Assembly (NCBI GenBank): GCA_030623425.1
Contig: JAUXMA010000128.1
Coordinates: forward strand, 1-5,718
Reading direction: 5' to 3'
DNA from: Rhodospirillaceae bacterium
Lineage (GTDB): Bacteria; Pseudomonadota; Alphaproteobacteria; Rhodospirillales; 2-02-FULL-58-16
Length of the DNA: 5,718 nucleotides
Part shown: piece by piece, positions 1 to 5,699 of the stretch
Position numbering within the stretch: position 1 is the first letter of the stretch
Layout: the number at the start of each line of letters is the position of its first letter
Translations under genes and position numbers: made by a program
The notes under the pieces: generated by a model
The model's input: the letters and a program-made list of their open reading frames with translations, nothing else
Told to the model about the DNA's origin: nothing
Databases searched by the model: none

Positions 1-21
1 CATCCAAGAGTTCTGTTTCCT

Positions 22-52
22 CGCCGCCCCCCTCAAGGGCGGCGCTTTTTTT
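22..52 (+). terminator. Rho-independent terminator for a convergent plus-strand gene
   Basis: An 8-bp perfect GC stem (CGCCGCCC at 22-29, GGGCGGCG at 37-44) with a 7-nt loop is followed by one C and then seven T residues at 46-52. This is a textbook intrinsic terminator in the plus orientation. Read on the minus strand, the stem is followed by AGGAAAC and not a T tract, so it should not efficiently end the ychF transcript. It most likely ends a gene or RNA lying left of the window; only about 21 bases of that region are present and they cannot be identified. Confidence 0.8.
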
Positions 53-147
53 CATTCCGCCTTCGGTCCGGACGCCGTAGCCCTCCGAGCCCCCACGTCG
101 TTTCGGAAACCGCATCACCGCAGAAGTCATTTTTCGAAACTCCCCCC

Positions 148-1248
148 TCACACCTTGAACCGGAACAGCAGGATGTCGCCGTCCTGGACCAGGTAGTCGC
201 GGCCCTCGGCGCGCATCTTTCCCGCCTCCCTCGCCGCGTGGTCGCCGCCCAGGGATACGAAGTCGTCGTAGGCGATGGTCTCGGCGCGGATGAACCCGGC
301 CTCGAAATCGGTGTGCACGGCGCCCGCCGCCCGCGGCGCCTTCGATCCCTCGCGCAAGGTCCAGGCGCGCGCCTCCTTTTCATTGAAGGTAAAAAACGTG
401 ATCAGCGAAAGCAGCGCGTATGCCGCGCCGACGACGCGGGCCAGGCCGGTTTCCCCGAGACCGAGGGAGTCCAGGAATTCAGCCCGTTCCGCCGCCTCGG
501 CGAGGGCGGCGATCTCTTCTTCTATCTTCGCCGAGACGACCACCGAGCCGGCGCCCTCCTGGCCGGCGCGGCGAGCGACGGCGGCGGACCAGGCGTTGCC
601 ATGGGCGGCCGAGTCCTCGTCGACGTTGCAGACGTAGAGGATCGGCTTGGCGGTCAGCAGATGCAGACCCTGGAAGGTTCTTTTCTGGTCTTCCGCCACC
701 GCCGCCGAACGAGCCGGACGGCCTTCGCCGAGGGTCTCCAATGTCCGTTCGACAAGGGCCAATTCCGCCTTCGCCTCCTGATCGCCGCCGCGCACCTTCT
801 TGATCAGCGGCTGGCGGCGTTTCTCCAGGCTTTCGAGGTCGGCCAGCATCATCTCGGTGGCCACCGTGGCGGCGTCGCTCAACGGATCGATGGCGCCGGC
901 GACGTGGCTGACGTTGTCGTCCTCGAAGCACCTGAGGACGTGGATGACGGCCTCGACCTCGCGGATATGGCTCAAGAACCGGTTGCCCAGCCCCTCGCCC
1001 TGGCTGGAGCCCTTGACCAGGCCGGCGATGTCGACGAAACCGAGGGTGGTGGGAATGACCCGGGCCGGCTTGACAATGGCGGCGATCCTGTCGAGGCGGG
1101 CGTCGGCGACCTCGACCTTGCCCAAGGTGGGTTCGATGGTGCAGAAGGGATAGTTGGAGGCCTCGGCCGCCGCCGCCGCCGTCAAGGCATTGAAAAGCGT
1201 CGACTTGCCGACGTTGGGCAGGCCGACGATGCCGCAGTTAAAGCCCAT
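148..1248 (-). CDS. ychF: Redox-regulated ribosome-associated ATPase YchF (OLA1 family)
   Basis: This is a 366-aa, full-length YchF/OLA1 protein (E. coli YchF is about 363 aa), a cytosolic P-loop NTPase of the Obg-related group that prefers ATP, binds ribosomes and is linked to stress responses. The N-terminus has the G1 loop GLPNVGKS (residues 9-16). G3 is DIAGLVKG (73-80), with a hydrophobic residue where Ras-like proteins carry the catalytic Gln. The G4 position reads NVDE (208-211) in place of NKxD, which is the family's ATP-specificity hallmark. A coiled-coil-like helical insert lies around 125-175, and a TGS domain occupies about 280-363, ending in the typical [11 protein letters not shown]. 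Cys36 (YPFCTIEP) matches the cysteine tied to redox control in the E. coli protein. The ATG lies inside the 3' end of pth (11-nt overlap), which implies translational coupling. No minus-strand terminator is visible after its stop. Confidence 0.98.
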   Translation of the reverse strand: MGFNCGIVGLPNVGKSTLFNALTAAAAAEASNYPFCTIEPTLGKVEVADARLDRIAAIVKPARVIPTTLGFVDIAGLVKGSSQGEGLGNRFLSHIREVEAVIHVLRCFEDDNVSHVAGAIDPLSDAATVATEMMLADLESLEKRRQPLIKKVRGGDQEAKAELALVERTLETLGEGRPARSAAVAEDQKRTFQGLHLLTAKPILYVCNVDEDSAAHGNAWSAAVARRAGQEGAGSVVVSAKIEEEIAALAEAAERAEFLDSLGLGETGLARVVGAAYALLSLITFFTFNEKEARAWTLREGSKAPRAAGAVHTDFEAGFIRAETIAYDDFVSLGGDHAAREAGKMRAEGRDYLVQDGDILLFRFKV

Positions 1249-1849
1249 CGTCGTTGTCCGGCGGCGGCTCGGATGGTTCGGGCGGCTTCAAGAAGCAAGC
1301 CAGCTTGCTCATGAAACCGCAATCATCGCCACCCACCAAAAGGCCGAAATGATCGGCGACGGCGTCGAGCATGGGCTCGAGCCAGGCTTGCTCGGCATGG
1401 GCAAAATCCTTGAGCACATGGCCGGTGACCTTGTCCTTGTCGCCGGGATGGCCGATGCCGAAACGAAGCCGCCGGTACTCGCCGCCGATATGGGCGTGGA
1501 TGCTTCTGAGCCCGTTATGGCCGGCATGGCCGCCGCCGCGCTTGACGCGCAGCTTTCCCGCCGCCAGGTCGATCTCGTCGTGAATGACCAGGACGTCCTT
1601 GGGATCGATCTTGAAGAAACCGGCGGCGGCGGCCACCGAGCGGCCGGATTCGTTCATATAGGTCGCCGGCTTGAGGGCGACGATCCTCTGCCCCGCCACC
1701 TCGCCTTGGCAAGTTTTGCCATCGAACTTGGCGCGAAAGGGGGAAAAGCCATGGCGGCGGACGATGACGTCCACCGCCATGAAGCCGATGTTGTGGCGGT
1801 TGCCGGCATAATCGGCGCCGGGATTGCCGAGGCCGACGACAAGCAACAT
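1238..1849 (-). CDS. pth: Peptidyl-tRNA hydrolase
   Basis: This 203-aa bacterial Pth (PF01195) hydrolyses the ester bond of peptidyl-tRNAs dropped by ribosomes and so recycles tRNA in the cytosol. The start [11 protein letters not shown] is the canonical N-terminus, so the ATG is secure even though no clear Shine-Dalgarno sequence precedes it in the 25-nt gap after rplY. The catalytic set is complete: Asn9 in GLGNPG, His19 in RHNIGF, Met65-Asn66 in ATYMNESG, Asp91 in VIHDEIDL, and Asn112 in GHNGLRS. These correspond to E. coli Asn10, His20, Asn68, Asp93 and Asn114. The C-terminus carries an extra Pro/acidic tail (about 187-203), longer than in E. coli (194 aa) and probably disordered. The gene sits between rplY and ychF, a common arrangement in proteobacteria, and its last codons overlap the start of ychF. 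Confidence 0.98.
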   Translation of the reverse strand: MLLVVGLGNPGADYAGNRHNIGFMAVDVIVRRHGFSPFRAKFDGKTCQGEVAGQRIVALKPATYMNESGRSVAAAAGFFKIDPKDVLVIHDEIDLAAGKLRVKRGGGHAGHNGLRSIHAHIGGEYRRLRFGIGHPGDKDKVTGHVLKDFAHAEQAWLEPMLDAVADHFGLLVGGDDCGFMSKLACFLKPPEPSEPPPDNDDGL

Positions 1850-1874
1850 GGCCGAAGACCAGCCGCGACCAGGG

Positions 1875-2630
1875 CTAATTTCCGCTTTCGCTTTCGCCTT
1901 CGCCTTTGCCTTTGCCTTTGCCTTTGCCTTCGCCTTCCTTGCCGCCCTCGGCTTCCTCGGCTTCCTCGGCTTCGACGCCTTCGACGGCTTCCTCGCCCTC
2001 GAGGCGTTCTTCCTCTTCGGCCGCCGCCGCCGCCTCGGCCTCTTCTTCCTCGATGGTCTTCAACACGCTCGGCGCGGCGATGGTGGCGATGGTGAAGTCG
2101 CGGTCGGCGATCCTCGGTTCGACGTCGGCCGGCAGGTCAACATCGCTGATGTGGATGGAATCGCCGATCTCCAGTCCACTGAGATCGATGGAAATGGATT
2201 CCGGGATGTTGTCCGCGGAGCAGATCAACTCGATGGCGTGACGGACCACGTTGAGCACGCCGCCGCGTTTCAGTCCCGGCGAGGCCGCCTCGTTTTCGAA
2301 CATCACCTGGACATCGATATTGAGCATGGTGCCGGCGCTAAAGCGCATGAAATCGACGTGGATGGGCCGGTCGCTGACCGGATCCAACTGCAGCTCGCGG
2401 GCCAAAACCCGGTGCTTGCCCTTGTCCAGTTGGATTTCGAACACACGGGCGAAAAACCCGGGCCCCCTGAGCTGCGACGAAAGATCCAAGGGATCGAGGG
2501 AAATCAGCAGCGTTTCCTCCTTGTTGCCGTAAATGACCGCCGGAACGCGGCCATTGCGGCGGGTGGCGCGGGCGGCTGCCTTGCCGGCCCGCTGGCGCGT
2601 CCGCGCCACGATGGGAGTGACTTCGGTCAT
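1875..2630 (-). CDS. rplY: 50S ribosomal protein L25, CTC/TL5 two-domain form
   Basis: This 251-aa protein binds 5S rRNA in the large ribosomal subunit. Residues 1 to about 95 match the L25 domain, with the basic start [27 protein letters not shown] and the later [10 protein letters not shown]. Residues 100 to about 187 form the C-terminal TL5/CTC beta domain ([31 protein letters not shown]). From about 194 to the end there is a low-complexity tail: a Glu/Ala-rich stretch, then alternating Gly-Lys and Gly-Glu dipeptides, then SESGN. Acidic tails are usual in alphaproteobacterial L25, but the Lys-Gly run (236-243) is peculiar and is encoded by a hexanucleotide repeat. The ATG has a strong site AGGAG at 2639-2643 with an 8-nt spacer. 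The gene lies 72 nt after prs and 25 nt before pth. The stop is TAG. Confidence 0.97.
   Translation of the reverse strand: MTEVTPIVARTRQRAGKAAARATRRNGRVPAVIYGNKEETLLISLDPLDLSSQLRGPGFFARVFEIQLDKGKHRVLARELQLDPVSDRPIHVDFMRFSAGTMLNIDVQVMFENEAASPGLKRGGVLNVVRHAIELICSADNIPESISIDLSGLEIGDSIHISDVDLPADVEPRIADRDFTIATIAAPSVLKTIEEEEAEAAAAAEEEERLEGEEAVEGVEAEEAEEAEGGKEGEGKGKGKGKGEGESESGN
1884..1937. repeat. Hexanucleotide tandem repeat in the L25 C-terminal tail
   Basis: Nine consecutive 6-nt units are seen on the plus strand: GCTTTC twice (1884-1895), then GCCTTC, GCCTTT four times (1902-1925), and GCCTTC twice (1926-1937). On the coding (minus) strand they encode Glu/Lys-Gly and Glu-Ser dipeptides, residues 232-249 of L25. 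The unit is a multiple of three, so gain or loss of units changes tail length and charge without breaking the frame. The four identical central units are the most likely to slip. Confidence 0.9.
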
Positions 2631-2656
2631 TTGGCGTTCTCCTCTTTTAAGTTCAT
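2627..2656 (-). CDS. Possible 9-codon leader ORF coupled to rplY
   Basis: A minus-strand ATG at 2656 opens a nine-codon frame (MNLKEENAK) whose TGA overlaps the rplY start as ATGA. It has its own canonical ribosome binding site, GGAGG (2665-2669), 8 nt before the ATG. Its GAG GAG codons supply the AGGAG that serves rplY. The arrangement would allow translational coupling or reinitiation into rplY. Against it: the frame is very short, rplY has a good site of its own, and a TGA overlap arises whenever the second codon of a gene begins with A. No function can be assigned to the peptide. Confidence 0.35.
   Translation of the reverse strand: MNLKEENAK
2639..2643 (-). promoter_or_regulatory. Ribosome binding site of rplY
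   Basis: The minus strand reads AGGAG, with the longer GAGGAG around it, 8 nt before the rplY ATG. It is one of the strongest ribosome binding sites in the window and fixes the L25 start. Confidence 0.8.
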
Positions 2657-2681
2657 TGCGCCCGCCTCCAGGAGTGCCGGC

Positions 2682-2698
2682 GCTAGTACGGTACTAGC
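2682..2698. repeat. Perfect palindrome between prs and rplY
   Basis: The sequence GCTAGTACGGTACTAGC is an 8-bp perfect inverted repeat around one central base. It starts 5 nt downstream of the prs stop codon. As RNA it could fold as a 7-bp stem with a 3-nt loop, but no T tract follows in either direction, so it is not a standard intrinsic terminator. It is AT-richer than its surroundings and has two CTAG tetramers, which are rare in many bacterial genomes. It could be a protein-binding operator, an mRNA processing or stabilising hairpin between prs and rplY, or chance. Confidence 0.7.
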
Positions 2699-2702
2699 CC
2701 AT

Positions 2703-3635
2703 TCAGTCGAACAGGCTGGAAACGGACGTCTCCTCGCTGATCCGGCGGATGGCTTCGGCCATCAGCGGCGCGATGCTCAATTGTTCGATGTTGCGGGCGA
2801 CGCGAATGGCCTCGGTGGCCATGATGCTATCGGTGATAATCAGGTTTTCCATCGGCGAGGAGGTCACCCGCGCCACGGCGCCGCCCGAAAGCACGCCGTG
2901 GGTGACATAAGCCGAAACCGAGGTGGCGCCCTTTTCCATCAACGCAACCGCGGCGTTGCAAAGGGTGCCGGCGGAATCGACGATGTCGTCAATGAGGACG
3001 CAGCGGCGGTCCTTGACATCGCCGATGATGTTCATCACCTGCGAGACGCCGGCGAGTTCGCGGCGCTTGTCGATGATGGCGAGGTCGGCGTTCAACCGCT
3101 TGGCCGTGCCTCGCGCCCGCACCACGCCGCCAACGTCGGGCGAAACGATCATCAATTCGCTGCCGTCGATTCGTTCCTTGATGTCCTTGACCAAAACCGG
3201 CTCGGCGAAAAGATTGTCGACGGGAATGTCGAAGAAGCCCTGAATCTGACCGGCGTGCAAATCAATGGTCAGCACCCGGTCGGCGCCGGCCTGGACAATC
3301 AGATTGGCCACCAGCTTCGCCGAGATGGGGGTGCGCGGACCCGATTTGCGGTCCTGCCGGGCATAGCCGAAATAGGGGATGACGGCGGTGGCGCGGCGCG
3401 CCGATCCACGCCTCAGGGCATCGAGGCTGACCAACAGTTCCATCAGATTGTCGTTGGTCGGATAAGAGGTGGACTGGATGACGAAAACATCCTCGCCGCG
3501 GACATTTTCCTGGATCTCGACAAAAACCTCCATATCCGAGAACCGGCGGATGCTGGCCTTGGTCAGCGGCAGATTAAGGTATGCCGAGATCGCTTCGGCC
3601 AAAGGCCGATTACTGTTACAGGCGAGGATTTTCAT
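2703..3635 (-). CDS. prs: Ribose-phosphate pyrophosphokinase (PRPP synthetase)
   Basis: This 310-aa class I PRPP synthetase (E. coli Prs is 315 aa) converts ribose 5-phosphate and ATP to PRPP and AMP, feeding purine, pyrimidine, NAD, His and Trp synthesis. The start chosen is [16 protein letters not shown], the normal family N-terminus. The frame stays open upstream to 3794, but those 53 codons look non-coding. Landmarks: [18 protein letters not shown] (30-47), the ATP-binding segment [14 protein letters not shown] (88-101), the metal-binding [18 protein letters not shown] (125-142), SPDVGG (165-170), catalytic Lys190/Arg192 in DKRRE, and the PRPP loop [11 protein letters not shown] (214-224). 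The loop has SAGT where many homologues have TGGT. No Shine-Dalgarno sequence lies close to the ATG. The 191-nt gap upstream suggests that it starts its own transcript. Confidence 0.97.
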   Translation of the reverse strand: MKILACNSNRPLAEAISAYLNLPLTKASIRRFSDMEVFVEIQENVRGEDVFVIQSTSYPTNDNLMELLVSLDALRRGSARRATAVIPYFGYARQDRKSGPRTPISAKLVANLIVQAGADRVLTIDLHAGQIQGFFDIPVDNLFAEPVLVKDIKERIDGSELMIVSPDVGGVVRARGTAKRLNADLAIIDKRRELAGVSQVMNIIGDVKDRRCVLIDDIVDSAGTLCNAAVALMEKGATSVSAYVTHGVLSGGAVARVTSSPMENLIITDSIMATEAIRVARNIEQLSIAPLMAEAIRRISEETSVSSLFD

Positions 3636-3683
3636 GTGTTCAAAACCGTCGTTTCCGGCGATTCCTCGCGGGACGGGGCGGAA

Positions 3684-3710
3684 CTTATCAGCGTCCCCAT
3701 CGCCTGTAAA
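3684..3710 (-). promoter_or_regulatory. Weak sigma-70-like promoter candidate for prs
   Basis: The minus strand has TTTACA (3705-3710; five of six match TTGACA) and GATAAG (3684-3689; the central ATAA fits a -10 box), separated by 15 nt. That spacer is shorter than the usual 16-18. It would start transcription near 3676, about 40 nt before prs. The gap of nearly 200 nt makes a promoter plausible, but the match is mediocre. The candidate conflicts with the alternative view that a short ORF from 3700 is translated into the prs start. Confidence 0.2.
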
Positions 3711-3719
3711 TGGCTTTCC

Positions 3720-3739
3720 CGGGACGCCGCACCGTCCCG
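3720..3739. repeat. GC-rich hairpin in the gap between the lipoprotein gene and prs
   Basis: CGGGACG (3720-3726) and CGTCCCG (3733-3739) form a perfect 7-bp stem with a 6-nt loop, about 90 nt past the lipoprotein stop. No T run follows on the minus strand (GGAAAGCC comes next), so it is not a canonical terminator. It may be an attenuating or RNA-stabilising structure, or a chance product of high GC. The rest of 3636-3826 shows no gene that can be supported. Confidence 0.35.
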
Positions 3740-3826
3740 ACGCCACCCAAACGCCGCCACGGCCCGAGCTCATCGGCCCAATTCGACAAATCACAAAGGT
3801 AGGTTTGAGAAATGCGCTCTAAGGAA

Positions 3827-4783
3827 TCACCGCGGCGGCGGCGGCGCGCGGCCCGGAATTCGCGGCAGTTCCGGCGGCGGCGGACGATCCGTTTTCGGCT
3901 TCAGCCGCTCTACTCGTTCGGCCATCCCGAGAATCCTTTCGATGCCCTCGACGGCGGCGGCGGCGACAACGACCGCCTCATGCCCCCAGGCGCCGTCCAA
4001 GGAACCCGCCGCCACCGTGTTAACCTGGGTTGCTTTTCCCATCTCCCTTCCGTCGAGGGTGGTCACCGTCCACACGATGGTGGCTTTCCGCCGGCCGTCA
4101 AGGGCGGCGGCGACCGTCACCCGGCCGTGAAGGACATAGCCCGTCTGCCTGAGGTCTTCGGTGATGGAGATATCCGTCGCCCTCATCGCCGCGGTGATTG
4201 CGCGTTTCAGCGCCGTATTGCCGTCGCCGGGCGCGCCTTCGACGGATTTCACCAGCAAGCCGCTTTTCGGGCGCTCGAAGGTCGTCGGTTTTCCGGTGTC
4301 AACCTCGATCATGGCGGCGACCGGCCTTGCGGTTCCCTTGCCGACCGCCCGGATTATTTTCGGATCGCCGTATTGCCAGTGCCACTCCGTCCCCCGCACC
4401 CCCAGGATATGGCTGCCGATTTCCTCGCCCGACATCGAAAGAAGCGTCCAGTGGATGAGAACGATGAAAGGGGCGCCGGGTTGCTCCGCCTGCATCTCGG
4501 CCCGGCCTTTGAGCAAGTAGGCGGCGGCGGCGCGCCGATCGGTGGTCGCCGGCAGATCGAGCTCGCGCAAGCCCTCGGCCACCGACCGGGCGAGCAGCCG
4601 GGCCATCGGCAAAGCCGGTCCGTCAACGGGTTCGACGCGGACGCCGAGATCGTCACCCAGCCGCACCCGCGGACTCAACCCGTCCCCCGGAGGCGGCCGA
4701 GTGGCGGCCGGCGGCGTGCAAGCGCCAAGCCCCAGGCACATGAGGACGCCGAGAAGCCGGCCTGTATCGAGTTTGATCGGCAA
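3827..4783 (-). CDS. Putative lipoprotein with an internally duplicated domain, function unknown
   Basis: This gene is not recognised as a named family. Started at TTG 4783 it encodes 318 aa with a lipoprotein signal: a short basic n-region, hydrophobic LLGVLMCLGLGAC and lipobox LGAC with Cys22. Thr23 at +2 is compatible with outer-membrane sorting if the E. coli Lol rule applies. An upstream ATG at 4933 would bury this signal behind about 50 residues of pgeF shadow sequence, and ATG 4741 would leave too little signal. The mature part has two similar halves, about 47-160 and 176-284: YLLKGR then IHWTLLSMSGEEIG (89-123) recur as YVLHGR then IVWTVTTLDGREMG (216-249), each preceded by an amphipathic helix-like segment. 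The end (299-318) is rich in Pro and Arg. The TTG lies 4 nt after the pgeF stop with GGGGA 8 nt upstream, suggesting translational coupling. A periplasmic role is likely; no enzyme motif is seen. Confidence 0.8.
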   Translation of the reverse strand: MPIKLDTGRLLGVLMCLGLGACTPPAATRPPPGDGLSPRVRLGDDLGVRVEPVDGPALPMARLLARSVAEGLRELDLPATTDRRAAAAYLLKGRAEMQAEQPGAPFIVLIHWTLLSMSGEEIGSHILGVRGTEWHWQYGDPKIIRAVGKGTARPVAAMIEVDTGKPTTFERPKSGLLVKSVEGAPGDGNTALKRAITAAMRATDISITEDLRQTGYVLHGRVTVAAALDGRRKATIVWTVTTLDGREMGKATQVNTVAAGSLDGAWGHEAVVVAAAAVEGIERILGMAERVERLKPKTDRPPPPELPRIPGRAPPPPR

Positions 4784-4787
4784 GACG

Positions 4788-5549
4788 TCAGTCCCCGAGG
4801 ACGATGGCCGACAGGCAACGCCCGTAGTCCTTTTCGCCGCGCCGGCGGGCGCGCCGGTAGCTGAAAAAGCGCTCCTCGTCCCGGCAACTGTCAAAGGCGA
4901 GAAACTCGACGGCCTTGAGGCCGAGCGCCGCAAGCCGATGCATCACATAGCCGGCAAGGTCGAACAATCGCTGGCCGTCCCTGCCGGCGGGGCTGAAAAA
5001 TTTTTCGTTGTCGGGGTCGTCGGCCAGAAAATCCGCCATAAACTCCAGCCCCACACCGTAAGAGTCTTGGCCAATGCAAGGGCCAATGGCGGCAAGGACA
5101 TCGCCGCTACCGACGCCAAGCCTTTGCATCGCCTCCACGGTCGCCTCGCGGCCGCCGGCGCGGGCGCCCCGCCAGCCGGCGTGGACGGCGCCGACGGCGC
5201 CCACGCCGGCGAAAAGAACCGGTGCGCAGTCGGCGGTCAGCACCCCCAGCGCGACGCCCTTCCGGGCCGTCACCAGACCGTCGAAACGTGACGGCGCCCC
5301 GTCCGCCCATGGCCCCTCGACGACGGCGACGCGGTCGGAATGAACCTGACAGGCGGTGACCAGCTGATCTCCGGACAGCCCCAACATTTCCATCGCCCTG
5401 GCGCGGTTGCGTTCGACTTTCAGGCGGTCGTCACCGGAACCGGGAGCGCAGTTCAGCGATGCGTAAATTCCTTCGCTGACACCGCCCCGGCGGCTGAAAA
5501 AAGCATGACGGACGCCGCTCGCCCGGTCGAGAACTCGGGAGGTGATCAT
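4788..5549 (-). CDS. pgeF: Peptidoglycan editing factor PgeF (YfiH/laccase-domain family)
   Basis: This 253-aa protein of the Cu-oxidase_4 / YfiH family (PF02578) was long annotated as polyphenol oxidase or laccase. The E. coli member removes UDP-MurNAc carrying L-Ser in place of L-Ala and so guards peptidoglycan precursors. Mammalian relatives (LACC1/FAMIN) act on purine nucleosides. Hallmarks are FFSRRGGVSEGIYASLN (17-33), His70 in QVHSDRV, Cys108 in TADCAPVLF and His123 in VHAGWRGA (the metal-binding His/Cys/His set). IGPCIGQDSYGVG (155-167) and the C-terminal FFSYRRARRRGEKDYGRCLSAIVL are also typical. Length is normal. The ATG at 5549 has GGAGAG directly before it, a close spacing. A short upstream frame ends in TGA overlapping this ATG. 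The downstream lipoprotein gene follows after 4 nt. Confidence 0.95.
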   Translation of the reverse strand: MITSRVLDRASGVRHAFFSRRGGVSEGIYASLNCAPGSGDDRLKVERNRARAMEMLGLSGDQLVTACQVHSDRVAVVEGPWADGAPSRFDGLVTARKGVALGVLTADCAPVLFAGVGAVGAVHAGWRGARAGGREATVEAMQRLGVGSGDVLAAIGPCIGQDSYGVGLEFMADFLADDPDNEKFFSPAGRDGQRLFDLAGYVMHRLAALGLKAVEFLAFDSCRDEERFFSYRRARRRGEKDYGRCLSAIVLGD

Positions 5550-5695
5550 CTCTCCATTATGGGGCTAGTGGTCCAAATCTGGCATATGGTACCCATACGA
5601 CGGCTTTCCGAGTTCATCCGGCTAGGCGCGTGGCGCGCCTGCCTGCGCGAAGCCGGAGCTTCGCTTCGGCAAAGGCAGGCCGTGATGTCGACGCA
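5546..5695 (-). other. Short open frame ending on the pgeF start, perhaps a gene remnant
   Basis: A minus-strand frame is open from just after a stop at 5696-5698 down to a TGA at 5546-5548 that overlaps the pgeF ATG (ATGA). It is 49 codons long, or 23 codons from the ATG at 5617. The last part reads RRMGTICQIWTTSPIMER. The MGT...TSP pattern loosely recalls the C-terminus of MidA-type SAM-dependent methyltransferases (MGTLFK...), which I recall as frequent upstream neighbours of pgeF in related bacteria. The upstream half is made of palindromic-element sequence and the frame is stopped, so an intact gene is not supported. It may be a degraded 3' end or chance. Confidence 0.2.
5637..5680. repeat. 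REP-like imperfect palindromic element
   Basis: Outer arms GCCTGCC (5637-5643) and GGCAGGC (5674-5680) enclose a second perfect stem, GCGAAGC (5647-5653) and GCTTCGC (5658-5664), with a 4-nt CGGA loop. The asymmetric part CTTCGGCAAA lies on one side. This layout and composition resemble the short dispersed palindromes of many bacterial genomes whose translation gives PAFAEA/PAFAKA-like strings; one minus-strand frame here indeed reads PAFAEAKLRLRAGR. It has no T tract typical of a terminator. Copy number in the genome cannot be judged from one window. Confidence 0.6.
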
Positions 5696-5699
5696 TCAC
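5682..5699. repeat. Short inverted repeat beside the palindromic element
   Basis: GTGATG (5682-5687) and CATCAC (5694-5699) form a 6-bp perfect stem with loop TCGACG. It starts 2 nt beyond the REP-like element. It could be part of the same repeat unit or an independent chance hairpin; no T run follows. Confidence 0.35.

Noticed and set aside
1..12. 3' end of a tRNA (CATCCA) at the left edge
   Set aside because: Only a few bases are present and no acceptor or T-arm can be checked.
60..147. Terminator for ychF made from GTCCGGAC (66-73) or GTTTC/GAAAC (100-110)
   Set aside because: Both are short palindromes without a downstream T tract on the minus strand.
238..1314. Plus-strand frame of 358 codons antisense to ychF
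   Set aside because: ychF on the other strand is unambiguous; the antisense translation shows no known motif and is a third-position GC artefact.
1884..1937. CRISPR-like or structural DNA repeat
   Set aside because: The units are contiguous 6-mers without spacers and lie in frame within rplY.
3636..3794. N-terminal extension of prs to an ATG at 3794
   Set aside because: PRPP synthetases begin with a motif like MKILACNSN; the extra 53 residues are not family-like and cover the leader and promoter region.
1824..4130. Very long plus-strand open frame (768 codons) antisense to rplY and prs
   Set aside because: It runs opposite two genes with clear family hallmarks. Its FAFAFA run is just the reverse of the L25 repeat, and long antisense frames are expected at this GC content.
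3812..4864. Plus-strand frame of 350 codons antisense to the lipoprotein gene
   Set aside because: The minus-strand product has a signal peptide, lipobox and internal duplication; the plus-strand translation is Arg/Pro/Gly-rich with no domain.
4784..4933. Longer lipoprotein start at ATG 4933
   Set aside because: It overlaps pgeF by about 145 nt and would place the signal peptide about 50 residues inside the protein.
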